Positions 15,091 to 20,900 of a stretch of 31,581 bases of DNA are shown here, piece by piece. Every line of letters begins with the position of its first letter. The first letter of the stretch is position 1. Made by a program: the position numbers and the translations under genes. Source of the DNA: a virus; the IMG/VR virus record IMGVR_UViG_3300047297_000070, positions 1-31,581 of that record. One strand, 5' to 3'. Below the pieces are notes generated by a model. That model was given only the letters and a program-made list of their open reading frames with translations, was not told the origin of the DNA and searched no databases.

Positions 15091-15912
15091 TTAGTCAGTA
15101 CAAAATCCAGCTTGACATCCACTTCCAGTTCCAAAGAAAAAGTCTTGTTGCAAGCCAATGGTTTTAAATTGATAGTAAGTTCCTTCTTTCTTCCATCGCT
15201 TATTCTTTGATTCTTGCGATGCAAACCATTCCATTTTTTCAGGCTCTAAATCCCAGTTCTTTCTTAATTGTTGCAATGGTTTATGAAAGCATCCAACACA
15301 ATTTGAATCAGCTGGAAATATAAGATTGGTTGTATCTACCCATTTTTTTACATCGTAATGAGTAATTTTATTCTCAATCAAAGGAAAATATCCTTCTCGC
15401 CATTCTATTTCTTCCCATTTGTTCCTTATGCCTCCGCCTTGTTTACCTACTATTCCTTTGAATGATGTTGAAAATCTATCTGCTCGTTCCATTTCATCAT
15501 ATCTAAATCCAATTCCCATCTTTACTTTTTCGCCAATGTTTTTAAACCACCAGTCCCAAATAGGACGCATCTTCATTTCAGTCGTGCAGAATCTCCATTG
15601 TTGATTTGGTAATCCTTTGCCTCCGGTGGCTTTACGATTTACTTCTTCAAATGTGTTACCAGTTACCCAAATTATCTCTTTACCTATTAATTGCTCTAAA
15701 TCAATTACCGCTTTTAATGTAACATCTGATTCAGCCGTAGCAATAAATTCTTGACCTATCTTATCTGAAATAAATTGAATTATCTTTGCATCCTTTGGAC
15801 TGCTATTTTTATCTTCAATTCGTATTAAAGAAAAGATATTAAAGTCTGCTGGATAATGGTAGGCTAAATAACTTGATGTCTTGCCACCACTCAAAGAATT
15901 AATTGTTTTCAT
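15091..15912 (-). CDS. PAPS reductase-like / ATP-pyrophosphatase family enzyme
   Basis: This 273-residue protein starts with the nucleotide-binding PP-loop SLSGGKTSSYLA (residues 6-17) of the adenine nucleotide alpha-hydrolase/PAPS reductase superfamily (CysH/DndC-like). It has Cys clusters: RFCTTEMKMRP, NCVGCFHKP and C-terminal GSGCQAGFC, which could hold an iron-sulphur cluster. Phage members are usually annotated as PAPS reductase, but sulfate reduction is not proven; tRNA thiolation or DNA sulphur chemistry are alternatives. No recognisable DndB/D/E or other sulphur-modification partners are nearby. It overlaps the gene upstream by 14 bp. Confidence 0.85.
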   Translation of the reverse strand: MKTINSLSGGKTSSYLAYHYPADFNIFSLIRIEDKNSSPKDAKIIQFISDKIGQEFIATAESDVTLKAVIDLEQLIGKEIIWVTGNTFEEVNRKATGGKGLPNQQWRFCTTEMKMRPIWDWWFKNIGEKVKMGIGFRYDEMERADRFSTSFKGIVGKQGGGIRNKWEEIEWREGYFPLIENKITHYDVKKWVDTTNLIFPADSNCVGCFHKPLQQLRKNWDLEPEKMEWFASQESKNKRWKKEGTYYQFKTIGLQQDFFFGTGSGCQAGFCTD

Positions 15913-16120
15913 TTTGTAAATAGTCTTTTATTTTCTTGGTTCTGCAAAATGCTGCGTATGAATAATTCCCTCTATCCTCTAATATCTGATTCCGATTTAG
16001 CTTCAATGAATAATGCAGATCGTGAATCGTTTCGCCTTGAATTTTGACTTCCATTGATGGCTTAGTCAGTTGCTCATCTATCCAGTAGATTGCGTGCATA
16101 TAATTCGTCTTAATACCCAT
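15899..16120 (-). CDS. Small hypothetical protein (73 aa)
   Basis: The sequence MGIKTNYMHAIYWIDEQLTK, then VKIQGETIHDLHYSLKLNRN, has no recognised domain. It overlaps both neighbours (11 bp upstream, 14 bp downstream), typical of this dense early cluster. A shorter start at MHAIYWIDEQ is possible. Confidence 0.65.
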   Translation of the reverse strand: MGIKTNYMHAIYWIDEQLTKPSMEVKIQGETIHDLHYSLKLNRNQILEDRGNYSYAAFCRTKKIKDYLQNENN

Positions 16121-16316
16121 AAGTAAATTCTTTTATGCCACCTTTATCCCAACACGGATTGCCAGTAGTCCATCCAGTTTGACGCATAATGTTTTCATCC
16201 CATTTAACATAGGTGCCATCGTTACAATAACAACCGGTCTTTTTCTTTTCGATTGGTTGAATGTCCATTTCTTCACAAGACATTAATCCAAAACATAATA
16301 CTAAAATTCGTTTCAT
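16110..16316 (-). CDS. Small predicted lipoprotein with GCYCNDGTY motif
   Basis: The 68-residue protein has a lipoprotein signal: MKRILVLCFGLMSC, with lipobox LMSC and Cys14 as the lipidated residue. The mature part has KKKTGCYCNDGTYVKW and a second Cys region (TGNPCWDKGG). It should be exported and membrane anchored. The GCxCxDGTY motif also occurs in the protein at 54-242. A phage lipoprotein made early could act in superinfection exclusion (inference; known for some other phage lipoproteins). Confidence 0.7.
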   Translation of the reverse strand: MKRILVLCFGLMSCEEMDIQPIEKKKTGCYCNDGTYVKWDENIMRQTGWTTGNPCWDKGGIKEFTYGY

Positions 16317-16558
16317 AGACTAAAATATTTATCGATTGCTTTAACTGATTCCTCTAATGATTGTACTTCCTCAATCTTAAATTCAAATCCTTTCCAGTTG
16401 TTGATTGGCATATCATAAAATTTGAGTATTAAGTAATGATAGCCTCCACTTGCTCTGAGTATCATATAGTTTTCCGTATCTGGTAATCGCATAAATGGAA
16501 TGTTATTATCAGTCAAGTATTTTTTAACCTTTCCGATTTGGCTTGTAATGTTTCTCAT
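16313..16558 (-). CDS. Small hypothetical protein (81 aa)
   Basis: The sequence has a basic helix (ITSQIGKVKKYLTDNNIPFM), two strands (YMILRASGGYHYLILKFYD) and an acidic C-terminus. No family recognised. It overlaps the upstream zinc-ribbon gene by 35 bp and the lipoprotein gene by four. Confidence 0.7.
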   Translation of the reverse strand: MRNITSQIGKVKKYLTDNNIPFMRLPDTENYMILRASGGYHYLILKFYDMPINNWKGFEFKIEEVQSLEESVKAIDKYFSL

Positions 16559-16748
16559 ATTTCCTAAGTATTAAGAATCCTTTATTTGTTTGTTTTAGCC
16601 TTAATGTCTTTTTGCAGACATCACAAATTACATTTAATTCGGCTGAGTTGTTTGTCATATTCCAAAGGTAATGGATGACTTCGGTCTTTTGTTCTTTAAA
16701 ACAAAACGGACAATCCAATTCATCCTTTCTTATCCATTGATGTCCCAT
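16524..16748 (-). CDS. Small zinc-ribbon protein (74 aa)
   Basis: I chose ATG 16748 (MGHQWIRKDELDCPFCFKEQ) because it overlaps the upstream stop; longer starts run deep into the upstream gene. CPFC and, about 30 residues later, CDVC form a CxxC-CxxC zinc ribbon, followed by a Lys/Arg-rich C-terminus. Likely a nucleic-acid or protein-binding zinc ribbon; target unknown. Confidence 0.7.
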   Translation of the reverse strand: MGHQWIRKDELDCPFCFKEQKTEVIHYLWNMTNNSAELNVICDVCKKTLRLKQTNKGFLILRKYEKHYKPNRKG

Positions 16749-16947
16749 AAGTTTCTTTAAAATAATCGTGTGAATTTTTAACCTTTTTAAAAGAACCAGT
16801 AATTCTACCATCATTGAACGCCATTTTTATATGATTCTCTTCCATTTCTATTGCTTGTTGGAATAGTTCATCAGCCATATCAATCAAGCATTCTGATTGC
16901 AATTTTTTGTAAAGCCAATTAATTGGGGTAATAATGTTATTTTCCAT
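16720..16947 (-). CDS. Small protein of the YYxxTYG group (75 aa)
   Basis: ATG 16947 (MENNIITPINWLYKKLQSE) overlaps the upstream stop by 11 bp. The protein has DMADELFQQAIEMEENHIKM, then FNDGRITGS, and ends DYFKETYGTSMDKKG. This order (helix, acidic helix, Ala-x-x-Gly, aromatic-TYG end) is shared with the genes at 16937-17158 and 17970-18209, so the three look like diverged paralogues. Similar proteins are common in Bacteroidota phages and have no known function. Confidence 0.75.
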   Translation of the reverse strand: MENNIITPINWLYKKLQSECLIDMADELFQQAIEMEENHIKMAFNDGRITGSFKKVKNSHDYFKETYGTSMDKKG

Positions 16948-17158
16948 AAGTTCGATTGTAATATTGTTCTGCATATACTTCTGATTCTTCTAAAGTACCT
17001 GAATCATCACATATCATATACGCACTCATTATCTGTTCTTTTTCCTTTACAACATATACCTCTTTAATAATTTCAATTAAGTATGGCAAAGGTTCATTTG
17101 TTTTATTGAGTTCTAATAACTCAATTAGTTCTTGCATTGCGGTTTGCTTATTTTCCAT
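16937..17158 (-). CDS. Small protein of the YYxxTYG group (73 aa)
   Basis: The sequence has an N-terminal helix (TAMQELIELLELNK), KEKEQIMSAYMICDDSG, then SEVYAEQYYNRTYGK at the C-terminus. It matches the layout of its two presumed paralogues. It overlaps the upstream gene by 11 bp and the downstream one by 11 bp. Function unknown. Confidence 0.75.
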   Translation of the reverse strand: MENKQTAMQELIELLELNKTNEPLPYLIEIIKEVYVVKEKEQIMSAYMICDDSGTLEESEVYAEQYYNRTYGK

Positions 17159-17348
17159 TGTCTACCCATTTTTTAAGTTCATCTAATGTTTTAACCAATT
17201 CTTTCATTGACTCATTTCTTTTTACAATCTGCCTTTCAGATAACAATCCACTACAATTAAGCAAGAATTCATTCCATCTTTCTTCTTGAGTATATTGATT
17301 AGCTTGCTTGGCTTTCTGCTTGCGAATAAGTTTTTTTAATATTCCCAT
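17148..17348 (-). CDS. Small basic/helical protein (66 aa)
   Basis: The ATG at 17348 (MGILKKLIRKQKAKQANQY) lies four bases after the upstream stop; a longer start would sit inside the upstream gene. It begins with a strongly basic helix and ends with an amphipathic helix (NESMKELVKTLDELKKWVDN). No domain recognised. Confidence 0.65.
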   Translation of the reverse strand: MGILKKLIRKQKAKQANQYTQEERWNEFLLNCSGLLSERQIVKRNESMKELVKTLDELKKWVDNGK

Positions 17349-17352
17349 TGTC

Positions 17353-17538
17353 TTACTTTTTAAATCCGTAGTATTTACATCCATAAACTTCCCAAGTAGA
17401 ATCGAAATTGTCTTCAAATATCTCGATTGTATCCTTTGCGATATAAGCCACTTTCTTTGGCTTCTTAGCGTAATCCATTGCGACTAACAAATAAAGCAAT
17501 CCTAAGCAAAATATGGTAGTTATAATCTTCTTTATCAT
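17353..17538 (-). CDS. Small membrane-anchored protein (61 aa)
   Basis: The N-terminus MIKKIITTIFCLGLLYLLVA is a signal anchor; the rest (KKPKKVAYIAKDTIEIFEDN and a Cys near the end) would lie in the periplasm or be exported. It overlaps the nuclease gene by four bases. Function unknown. Confidence 0.65.
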   Translation of the reverse strand: MIKKIITTIFCLGLLYLLVAMDYAKKPKKVAYIAKDTIEIFEDNFDSTWEVYGCKYYGFKK

Positions 17539-17876
17539 CTTATTTTCTTATAGGTTTCTAAACAATTAATTAAATCATCTAAACTTCTGACCACTTCGTA
17601 GCAATACCCAGAATCAAAAGCAATCTTCTCGAAATCCTTCTGGCTTGGTTGTTGTCTTCCGACTGGTGTCTTGACTTCGATAAATAATCCGTGAAATATC
17701 TTATTTGGTAGCATTAAAAATAAATCAGCCACTCCAGCCTTAACTCCTTCGGCTTTCAGCTTCTTAGCAACAATAACGTTTCTTAATCCGCCATTTGCAA
17801 TCGCAAAGAAAGGTATTTTTATTAAGTCAAGATATTGACAGATTGCCACTTGGATTTGATGCTCTTGATTTTTCAT
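17535..17876 (-). CDS. VRR-NUC domain nuclease
   Basis: This 113-residue protein is a stand-alone VRR-NUC nuclease, a PD-(D/E)XK-type fold. Visible motifs are EHQIQVAICQYLDL at the start, LKAEGVKAGVADLFL with D51, FIEVKTPVG with E67 and K69, and the QPSQKDF Gln pair. Phage members are thought to resolve branched DNA during replication and recombination. Its position in the replication cluster fits. Its ATG overlaps the stop of the upstream microprotein (ATGA). Confidence 0.9.
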   Translation of the reverse strand: MKNQEHQIQVAICQYLDLIKIPFFAIANGGLRNVIVAKKLKAEGVKAGVADLFLMLPNKIFHGLFIEVKTPVGRQQPSQKDFEKIAFDSGYCYEVVRSLDDLINCLETYKKIR

Positions 17877-17992
17877 AGGTTTATTACGTTATAAATGATT
17901 GCTGAAATCATTACGACAAACGATATTACTAAAATAATTAGTAATTCCCAAAAACTTTGGTTTGGATTTTTAAATTCCGTAGGTCGATTCAT
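17873..17992 (-). CDS. Membrane microprotein (39 aa)
   Basis: This frame occupies the gap between the 79-residue gene and the nuclease gene. MNRPTEFKNPNQSFWELLII is followed by LVISFVVMISAIIYNVINL, a single transmembrane helix. Its stop overlaps the nuclease ATG by four bases and its start overlaps the upstream gene by 23 bp, which supports translational coupling. Function unknown. Confidence 0.6.
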   Translation of the reverse strand: MNRPTEFKNPNQSFWELLIILVISFVVMISAIIYNVINL

Positions 17993-18209
17993 AGTATATT
18001 TCGGCTAATTCTTCTGTGTTATATTGTCCTGATTTCCAGCATCCTTCGCGAAACGCTTGCTTTATTACTGATTCTTCATCATCTAAAAGGATAGTTAATT
18101 TATCCTTGAATAGCTGATAAACCATTCTTCTATTGACCTCTATGTGATCAATTCGTAATACATCATCGACCTCGTCGATTAACTTTTGGATTGTTGTTTT
18201 GCTTTTCAT
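17970..18209 (-). CDS. Small protein of the YYxxTYG group (79 aa)
   Basis: The sequence runs TTIQKLIDEVDDVL, EVNRRMVYQLFKDKL, ESVIKQAFREGCW and ends ELAEIYYESTYGI. This matches the layout of the genes at 16720-16947 and 16937-17158, so it is probably a third paralogue. It begins one base after the upstream stop. Confidence 0.75.
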   Translation of the reverse strand: MKSKTTIQKLIDEVDDVLRIDHIEVNRRMVYQLFKDKLTILLDDEESVIKQAFREGCWKSGQYNTEELAEIYYESTYGI

Positions 18210-18210
18210 T

Positions 18211-18996
18211 TTATTCTGTTGGTTTGATTTTTCCTTCTTGATCTAATCGACAATCAAAATCAACTAATTGATTTATAAATTGAATATATCCTTGTGTTTT
18301 GCAATGATACTTACGTTCTTCAATGTCTTCGATAGACGAATATTTATTCCAAAGTTCTATTCTTTCTTGCGTTGATAGGGATTGAATGCCAAGTTTATCA
18401 AGATAATCCCATAATACCGATAAACCTCCAGCGATAAAATTGAATGATTTTTCTTCCTTTCTTGCTTTATCTATTTGATCCGCATACATATTAACTGTTT
18501 CAATTGCTTGTTTTTTAAGGTCAGAATCATTTGGTACTTCTTTTTTTTCTTCAACTGGCTTGGCATTTGTTACCTTTCTCATCACTTCACTCTTTTCTAA
18601 ATTGTATTTCTTAACCCAAATCACAAAGTTAGATGGATTCCAAAATACATTTGATTCGTGTTCCTTTAGATAATTACCATCAAGACCATTTTTCAAAGCA
18701 AGCATAACTTCGTCCTCAGTTAAAAAATCAAACTTACCAAGATCCCCAAGTATCATTTGAGTTTCAACGGTATCCTCGTGCTTGGCTCTTTCTTTTAATC
18801 CAAGTCTAACCTTAGCCATTGAAATAATTGTGTTGGCTATTCTTAATTTTTCTTTTTCTGACAAGTACATTATTTTTTGCTTTGTACTTGCCTGATAAAT
18901 TATTGTTTCGGATTTAGTTAGCTTGCTATCTGCTAAGATTGGCTCCGAATATTTTTCAACGCTTTGAGATGTCGAAGGGATTAACGTAAGTTCCAT
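18211..18996 (-). CDS. Replication-associated protein, unnamed (261 aa)
   Basis: No family was recognised with confidence. The N-terminal third (about 45-130) has LSEKEKLRIANTIISMAKV and FDFLTEDEVMLALKNGLDG, then WNPSNFVIWVKKYNL. A Lys/Glu-rich linker follows, then a helical C-terminal region. It overlaps the replication organiser-like gene by 41 bp and they probably act together, for example as initiator and helicase loader; that is inference from order. No Walker motifs are visible, so it is not an ordinary helicase or DnaC-type loader. Confidence 0.75.
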   Translation of the reverse strand: MELTLIPSTSQSVEKYSEPILADSKLTKSETIIYQASTKQKIMYLSEKEKLRIANTIISMAKVRLGLKERAKHEDTVETQMILGDLGKFDFLTEDEVMLALKNGLDGNYLKEHESNVFWNPSNFVIWVKKYNLEKSEVMRKVTNAKPVEEKKEVPNDSDLKKQAIETVNMYADQIDKARKEEKSFNFIAGGLSVLWDYLDKLGIQSLSTQERIELWNKYSSIEDIEERKYHCKTQGYIQFINQLVDFDCRLDQEGKIKPTE

Positions 18997-19735
18997 TTTC
19001 TATTTGTGCTAAAAGTTCTTCATAAATTTTTTGTTGTTGCAAAAGACCTTTGGTCATCTTTCCGATTGGTGGCTCTAAATTAGATTTAGGTTTATTGTTT
19101 TCTTTAGGTGCAAATAATCCTTGATAATTATTTGAGATTGAATGGTTTATTGCTTTCTCTAAATCAATATTACTAAAAGATTCCCATTCTTTAAACAATT
19201 GTTCCTTTCCAATTTGTGTGTACTTAGAACGTTTTTGTTTCTTATAATCAAACCACTTATTAAAAAGAATATCACGTTCCGTAGGAATGTAAAATGCTTC
19301 TTCTTTTTCTTCTTCTTCTTGGTATTCTTTTTCTTTTTCTTTTTCTTCTTCTTCTTGTGGATGTGTATCCATACTGTATAGATACTCTATCAATACTCTA
19401 TTTTTGACCTTTAGAAGCTCTTTATCCACGCAAGCCGTAACTTTAGGCGATGTTGAGTCATTATACTTAACCCAGTTTAATAAAGCGATTTCATTGGTTT
19501 CTTTAGAGAATCTGATTTTGTTTTGTTCCTCAAAGAATGAGATTAATTTCAATACGGTTTCTTGATTATAACCAGTATCAAAAGACATTTTCCGAATTGA
19601 TGTTTCGTAAATTCCACATTGCGTTGTCTTGTCGTTAGTCATCAGATACAAGTAGAAATACTTTTGTTCTGGTGTCAATTCTCCGACAAACGAATCCGAC
19701 CAGAAGGTAACGGAGATTTTGCGAAATGCTGCCAT
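18956..19735 (-). CDS. Replication initiator / replisome organiser-like protein
   Basis: The chosen start is ATG 19735 (MAAFRKISVTFWSDSFVGEL), giving 259 residues; an upstream ATG at 19804 would translate through a terminator hairpin and is rejected. Residues 1-95 resemble the N-terminal winged-helix domain of phage replisome organisers (FWSDSFVGELTPEQKYFYLY, GIYETSIRKMSFDTGY, LLNWVKYN). A Glu/Lys low-complexity linker follows (about 130-150), then a second domain (FNKWFDYKKQKRSKYTQIGK, ISNNYQGLFAPK). It should bind the origin and recruit host replication proteins. The promoter and structured RNA just upstream suggest its expression is specially controlled. Confidence 0.75.
   Translation of the reverse strand: MAAFRKISVTFWSDSFVGELTPEQKYFYLYLMTNDKTTQCGIYETSIRKMSFDTGYNQETVLKLISFFEEQNKIRFSKETNEIALLNWVKYNDSTSPKVTACVDKELLKVKNRVLIEYLYSMDTHPQEEEEKEKEKEYQEEEEKEEAFYIPTERDILFNKWFDYKKQKRSKYTQIGKEQLFKEWESFSNIDLEKAINHSISNNYQGLFAPKENNKPKSNLEPPIGKMTKGLLQQQKIYEELLAQIENGTYVNPFDISKR
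19297..19357. repeat. Polypyrimidine (TTC-rich) tract inside the replication gene
   Basis: About 60 bases are almost pure C/T on the plus strand (TTC and TTTTTC repeats), broken only by one GGTA. On the coding strand this is GAA/GAG/AAA and encodes the Glu/Lys linker of the replication protein. Such tracts can form triplex DNA and are prone to length change. Confidence 0.8.
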
Positions 19736-19744
19736 AATTAATTT

Positions 19745-19803
19745 AAAAATAAAAATGCCTCGTAAATCAATTGGCTCTCGACTTCCAATGTCATTACAAG
19801 GCA
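19745..19803 (-). terminator. Rho-independent terminator/attenuator before the replication gene
   Basis: The minus-strand RNA has a 10-bp stem UGCCUUGUAA (19803-19794) / UUACGAGGCA (19765-19756) with one G-U pair, a 4x4 internal loop UGAC/UGAU with tandem G-A mismatches, an inner stem AUUGG/CCAAU and a 10-nt loop AAGUCGAGAG, then UUUUUAUUUUU (19755-19745). The G-U pair would be a C-A mismatch in plus-strand RNA, so the element acts on leftward transcripts. It ends ten bases before the ATG at 19735 and can limit both promoter-proximal and read-through transcripts. Confidence 0.75.
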
Positions 19804-19841
19804 CTTAAGATTTTGAATCGCTATAATGTCGAGAGGCGATC
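19745..19841 (-). ncRNA. Structured leader RNA / candidate small RNA with kissing loops
   Basis: A transcript starting about seven bases after the -7 box would be near 97 nt. Hairpin 1 is at its very 5' end: stem GAUCGC (19841-19836) / GCGAUU (19821-19816) with a 14-nt loop. Hairpin 2 is the terminator described at 19745-19803. The loop of hairpin 1 contains CUCUCGAC (19835-19828) and the loop of hairpin 2 contains GUCGAGAG (19782-19775): a perfect 8-nt complement, which allows an intramolecular kissing interaction or a dimer. With its own promoter and terminator it could be a free small RNA, an attenuator for the replication gene, or both. No known RNA family was recognised. Confidence 0.6.
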
Positions 19842-19847
19842 TTGATT

Positions 19848-19878
19848 CAAATATAAAACTATTTTTTGGATTTGCAAA
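19848..19878 (-). promoter_or_regulatory. Bacteroidota-type promoter (TTTG-19-TATATTTG)
   Basis: On the minus strand a -33 box TTTG (19878-19875) is followed after 19 bases by TATATTTG (19855-19848), a perfect match to the Bacteroidota primary sigma consensus TTTG / TAnnTTTG. It overlaps the last codons of the 88-residue gene. It points into the structured RNA and the replication gene. Confidence 0.75.
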
Positions 19879-20125
19879 CTCTTCTTTGAAAATATCCTAC
19901 CCAATAAGGATGTTCTTCTTCAAACAATCTTGCGTAATCAGATGAATAACTATTGTTCAATTTCCATCCATCATTACCACTAATCATTGTCTGAAATCTG
20001 ATGTACTCAAAGATTTGCTTGGCACCAATACGTTTGTAGTTTCTGCTAATTAGCATCTTGGCTAACTTCTTAAACTCTTGATAAATTGCTGGATTGCTTT
20101 CGTGATACTTTTCGAAATTTTTCAT
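19859..20125 (-). CDS. Conserved phage protein (88 aa), function unknown
   Basis: The sequence has NPAIYQEFKKLAKMLISRNY, QIFEYIRFQTMIS, WKLNNSYSSDYARLFEEEHP and an aromatic/basic end (YWVGYFQRRV). The pattern of an EYIRFQT helix followed by a LNNSY..YARLF region is common in phage replication clusters, without known function. It follows an A/T-rich leader. The promoter for the structured RNA sits in its 3' end. Confidence 0.75.
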   Translation of the reverse strand: MKNFEKYHESNPAIYQEFKKLAKMLISRNYKRIGAKQIFEYIRFQTMISGNDGWKLNNSYSSDYARLFEEEHPYWVGYFQRRVCKSKK

Positions 20126-20210
20126 CTTTTATAAGTTTTAGTTTACGATAACTATTTTCTAATTCTCTTGACAAGTGTGCTTGCCACTCATTAAATGTTA
20201 ATTGCTTCAT
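20070..20210 (-). CDS. Possible small protein (46 aa) bridging a gap
   Basis: This frame starts with MKQLTFNEWQAHLSRELENS at 20210, inside the end of the 65-residue gene, and covers the 65-bp gap before the 88-residue gene. It then overlaps that gene by 56 bp in another frame. It is basic and helical. The overlap is longer than elsewhere in this genome, so the true frame may be spurious or its last part untranslated. Confidence 0.45.
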   Translation of the reverse strand: MKQLTFNEWQAHLSRELENSYRKLKLIKDEKFRKVSRKQSSNLSRV

Positions 20211-20388
20211 TCTGAATCTCGGTTAATACGTTCTTAATTTCTTCCATCACTTCTGGATAATTGACTTTTCCATAAGCAACTGACTGAACCAGCGGAGTAT
20301 TCCACGATCTCGCGGAAAACGGAAGGATTCCTTTATTATTTAAGTTCTCAGCCACTTGGGCATAAACTGACATCTTGCGTATTTTCAT
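20191..20388 (-). CDS. Small basic protein (65 aa), possibly DNA-binding
   Basis: The sequence MKIRKMSVYAQVAENLNNKG, then FSARSWNTPLVQSVAYGKVN, VMEEIKNVL resembles short helix-turn-helix-like phage proteins, but no family was recognised. An internal start at MSVYAQ is possible. It overlaps the upstream stop by four bases. Confidence 0.65.
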   Translation of the reverse strand: MKIRKMSVYAQVAENLNNKGILPFSARSWNTPLVQSVAYGKVNYPEVMEEIKNVLTEIQNEAINI

Positions 20389-20618
20389 AACTTTAAAATT
20401 TCTTGTTTAACTTCTTGCCAATAACTTATTTGATTGTGCGGAATATCCGTTATATGCCAATCAATTTCTTCTAATATTTCATCAACTAAAATTAAGGCAC
20501 ATTCTTTAGCGTTATTATAATTATGAATCCATTCATCATTATCGCTATCCCATTTAACCATTTGATTAAATTCAAGCAATTTTACTACTATCTCTTTTGC
20601 TTTGTCTTTCGCTTCCAT
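20385..20618 (-). CDS. Small hypothetical protein (77 aa)
   Basis: The acidic protein has AKEIVVKLLEFNQMVKW, NNAKECALILVDEILEEIDW and SYWQEVKQEILKL. The AKxCALIxVDEI and YWQEVKxEI patterns are common in Bacteroidota phages. Function unknown. It lies one base after the SSB-like gene. Confidence 0.75.
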   Translation of the reverse strand: MEAKDKAKEIVVKLLEFNQMVKWDSDNDEWIHNYNNAKECALILVDEILEEIDWHITDIPHNQISYWQEVKQEILKL

Positions 20619-20619
20619 A

Positions 20620-20898
20620 TCAATCCCAAGGTAAATCGTTAGTAGTATCTTTTTGAACTGGTGCTTGCGCTGGTGTCGATGCTTGACCGGTAGGCTTCCA
20701 AGTATCTAATTCAATGTAGTAGTTTCCTTGTTGACCTCTTGCGATGCTTAGATTTACCCAGTCCCCTGATTGATTCTGTGTTAGGAATGGCATTGCATCC
20801 TCTAACTTGATTGATAACTTACCCACCACCCACTCCGGTGCGTTCTCTGAACGTTTAAAATTGAATCCCTTTGCAAATACTTTGTCTTTCTTTTCCAT
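20620..20898 (-). CDS. SSB-like single-stranded DNA-binding protein
   Basis: This 92-residue protein has a compact OB-like core (KGFNFKRSENAPEWVVGKLS, GDWVNLSIARGQQGNYYIEL) then a Gln/Pro/Ala-rich flexible tail ending NDLPWD. That acidic-aromatic tip resembles the DDLPF tip of bacterial SSB that recruits replication and repair proteins. It follows the ERF gene by two bases; annealase and SSB often act together. It is shorter than cellular SSB, so the call rests on the tail, size and neighbour. Confidence 0.7.
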   Translation of the reverse strand: MEKKDKVFAKGFNFKRSENAPEWVVGKLSIKLEDAMPFLTQNQSGDWVNLSIARGQQGNYYIELDTWKPTGQASTPAQAPVQKDTTNDLPWD

Positions 20899-20900
20899 TA

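Noticed and set aside
19736-19804. Upstream ATG at 19804 as start of the replication protein
   Set aside because: The extra 23 residues are translated from the terminator hairpin and U tract, and the ATG at 19735 gives the typical start of this protein type.
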